A stretch of 64,000 nucleotides of DNA, taken from NCBI RefSeq assembly GCF_001428825.1, contig NZ_LMIT01000009.1:348599-412598 (forward strand), read 5' to 3'. A model generated the notes under the pieces. The model saw only the letters and a program-made list of their open reading frames with translations. It was not told the DNA's origin and searched no databases. The first letter of the stretch is position 1. Each line of letters opens with the position of its first letter. The translations under genes were made by a program, and so were the position numbers. This document shows positions 63,971 through 64,000 of the stretch, one piece after another. The DNA comes from Nocardioides sp. Root240 (GTDB lineage Bacteria > Actinomycetota > Actinomycetes > Propionibacteriales > Nocardioidaceae).

Positions 63971-64000
63971 CGTAGTCGGTGACGGTGTTGTTGGCCCAGT
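63936..64000 (-). CDS. C-terminal end of a gene cut by the window edge
   Basis: The minus strand from base 64000 reads WANNTVTDYVETPVPTGAGS and a TAA stop. The codon bias is gene-like. Only about 21 residues are visible, so nothing can be said of function. Confidence 0.4.

Noticed and set aside
63359..63982. A 207-codon plus-strand frame at the right edge
   Set aside because: Its codon use is poor, while the minus strand has strong gene-like GC3 over the same bases.

Overview
The window is high-GC actinobacterial DNA. Gene content and order on the left edge (MoaE, a YlbL-like PDZ protease, a PPA1309-type protein, a UPF0182 membrane protein, a DUF2342 metalloprotease) and codon use suggest a Nocardioides-like member of the Propionibacteriales. 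This is inferred from family recognition, not from a search.

Layout. (1) Bases 1-9433 are chromosomal housekeeping genes ending in an initiator tRNA-fMet gene. (2) Bases 9438-61328 are one integrated element of about 51.9 kb (element 1). The 3' part of the tRNA (38 bp, 9400-9437) is repeated exactly at 61291-61328. Element 1 opens with a terminator hairpin, three arm-type direct repeats, an excisionase, a tyrosine integrase, an MntA-HepT type toxin-antitoxin pair and a MobF relaxase. A 43 kb catabolic cargo follows, then a degraded IS3-family copy, right-arm repeats and the second att copy. (3) From 61329 a second, related but clearly diverged hairpin, arm-repeat, xis and int module begins (element 2). 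Its far end lies outside the window, so this is a tandem accretion of two elements at one tRNA.

Cargo. Bases 16.2-34.8 kb hold a CoA-based pathway: FAD monooxygenase, acyl-CoA synthetase, SDR reductase, MaoC hydratase, thioesterase, thiolase, enoyl-CoA hydratase, MFS carrier, crotonyl-CoA carboxylase/reductase and two aldehyde dehydrogenases. It includes a flavin reductase fused to an IclR-type ligand-binding domain. Bases 34.9-43.1 kb hold a nitrile and amide module: an ABC importer with a trailing operon of two microproteins and a 2Fe-2S-type protein, divergent from amidase and a cobalt-type nitrile hydratase (beta, alpha, activator). Bases 43.1-59.7 kb hold amine, amide and flavin chemistry: an NtaA/SnaA/DszA-type FMN monooxygenase, an APC permease, a class II deacetylase-like amidohydrolase, an isochorismatase-type hydrolase, two MBL-fold hydrolases, a FAD oxidoreductase, an acyl-CoA dehydrogenase and a flavin amine oxidase. 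Local regulators (HxlR, TetR x2, PucR, AraC/GlxA, HxlR-SCP2) sit near clear inverted repeats.

Working model (inference): the island lets the host import a nitrogenous compound carrying nitrile, amide or amine groups. Nitrile hydratase plus amidase, or amine oxidase plus aldehyde dehydrogenase, would release the nitrogen and give a carboxylic acid. The acid would be activated to its CoA ester and broken down by beta-oxidation, with crotonyl-CoA carboxylase/reductase linking C4 units to central metabolism. The substrate cannot be named from sequence alone.
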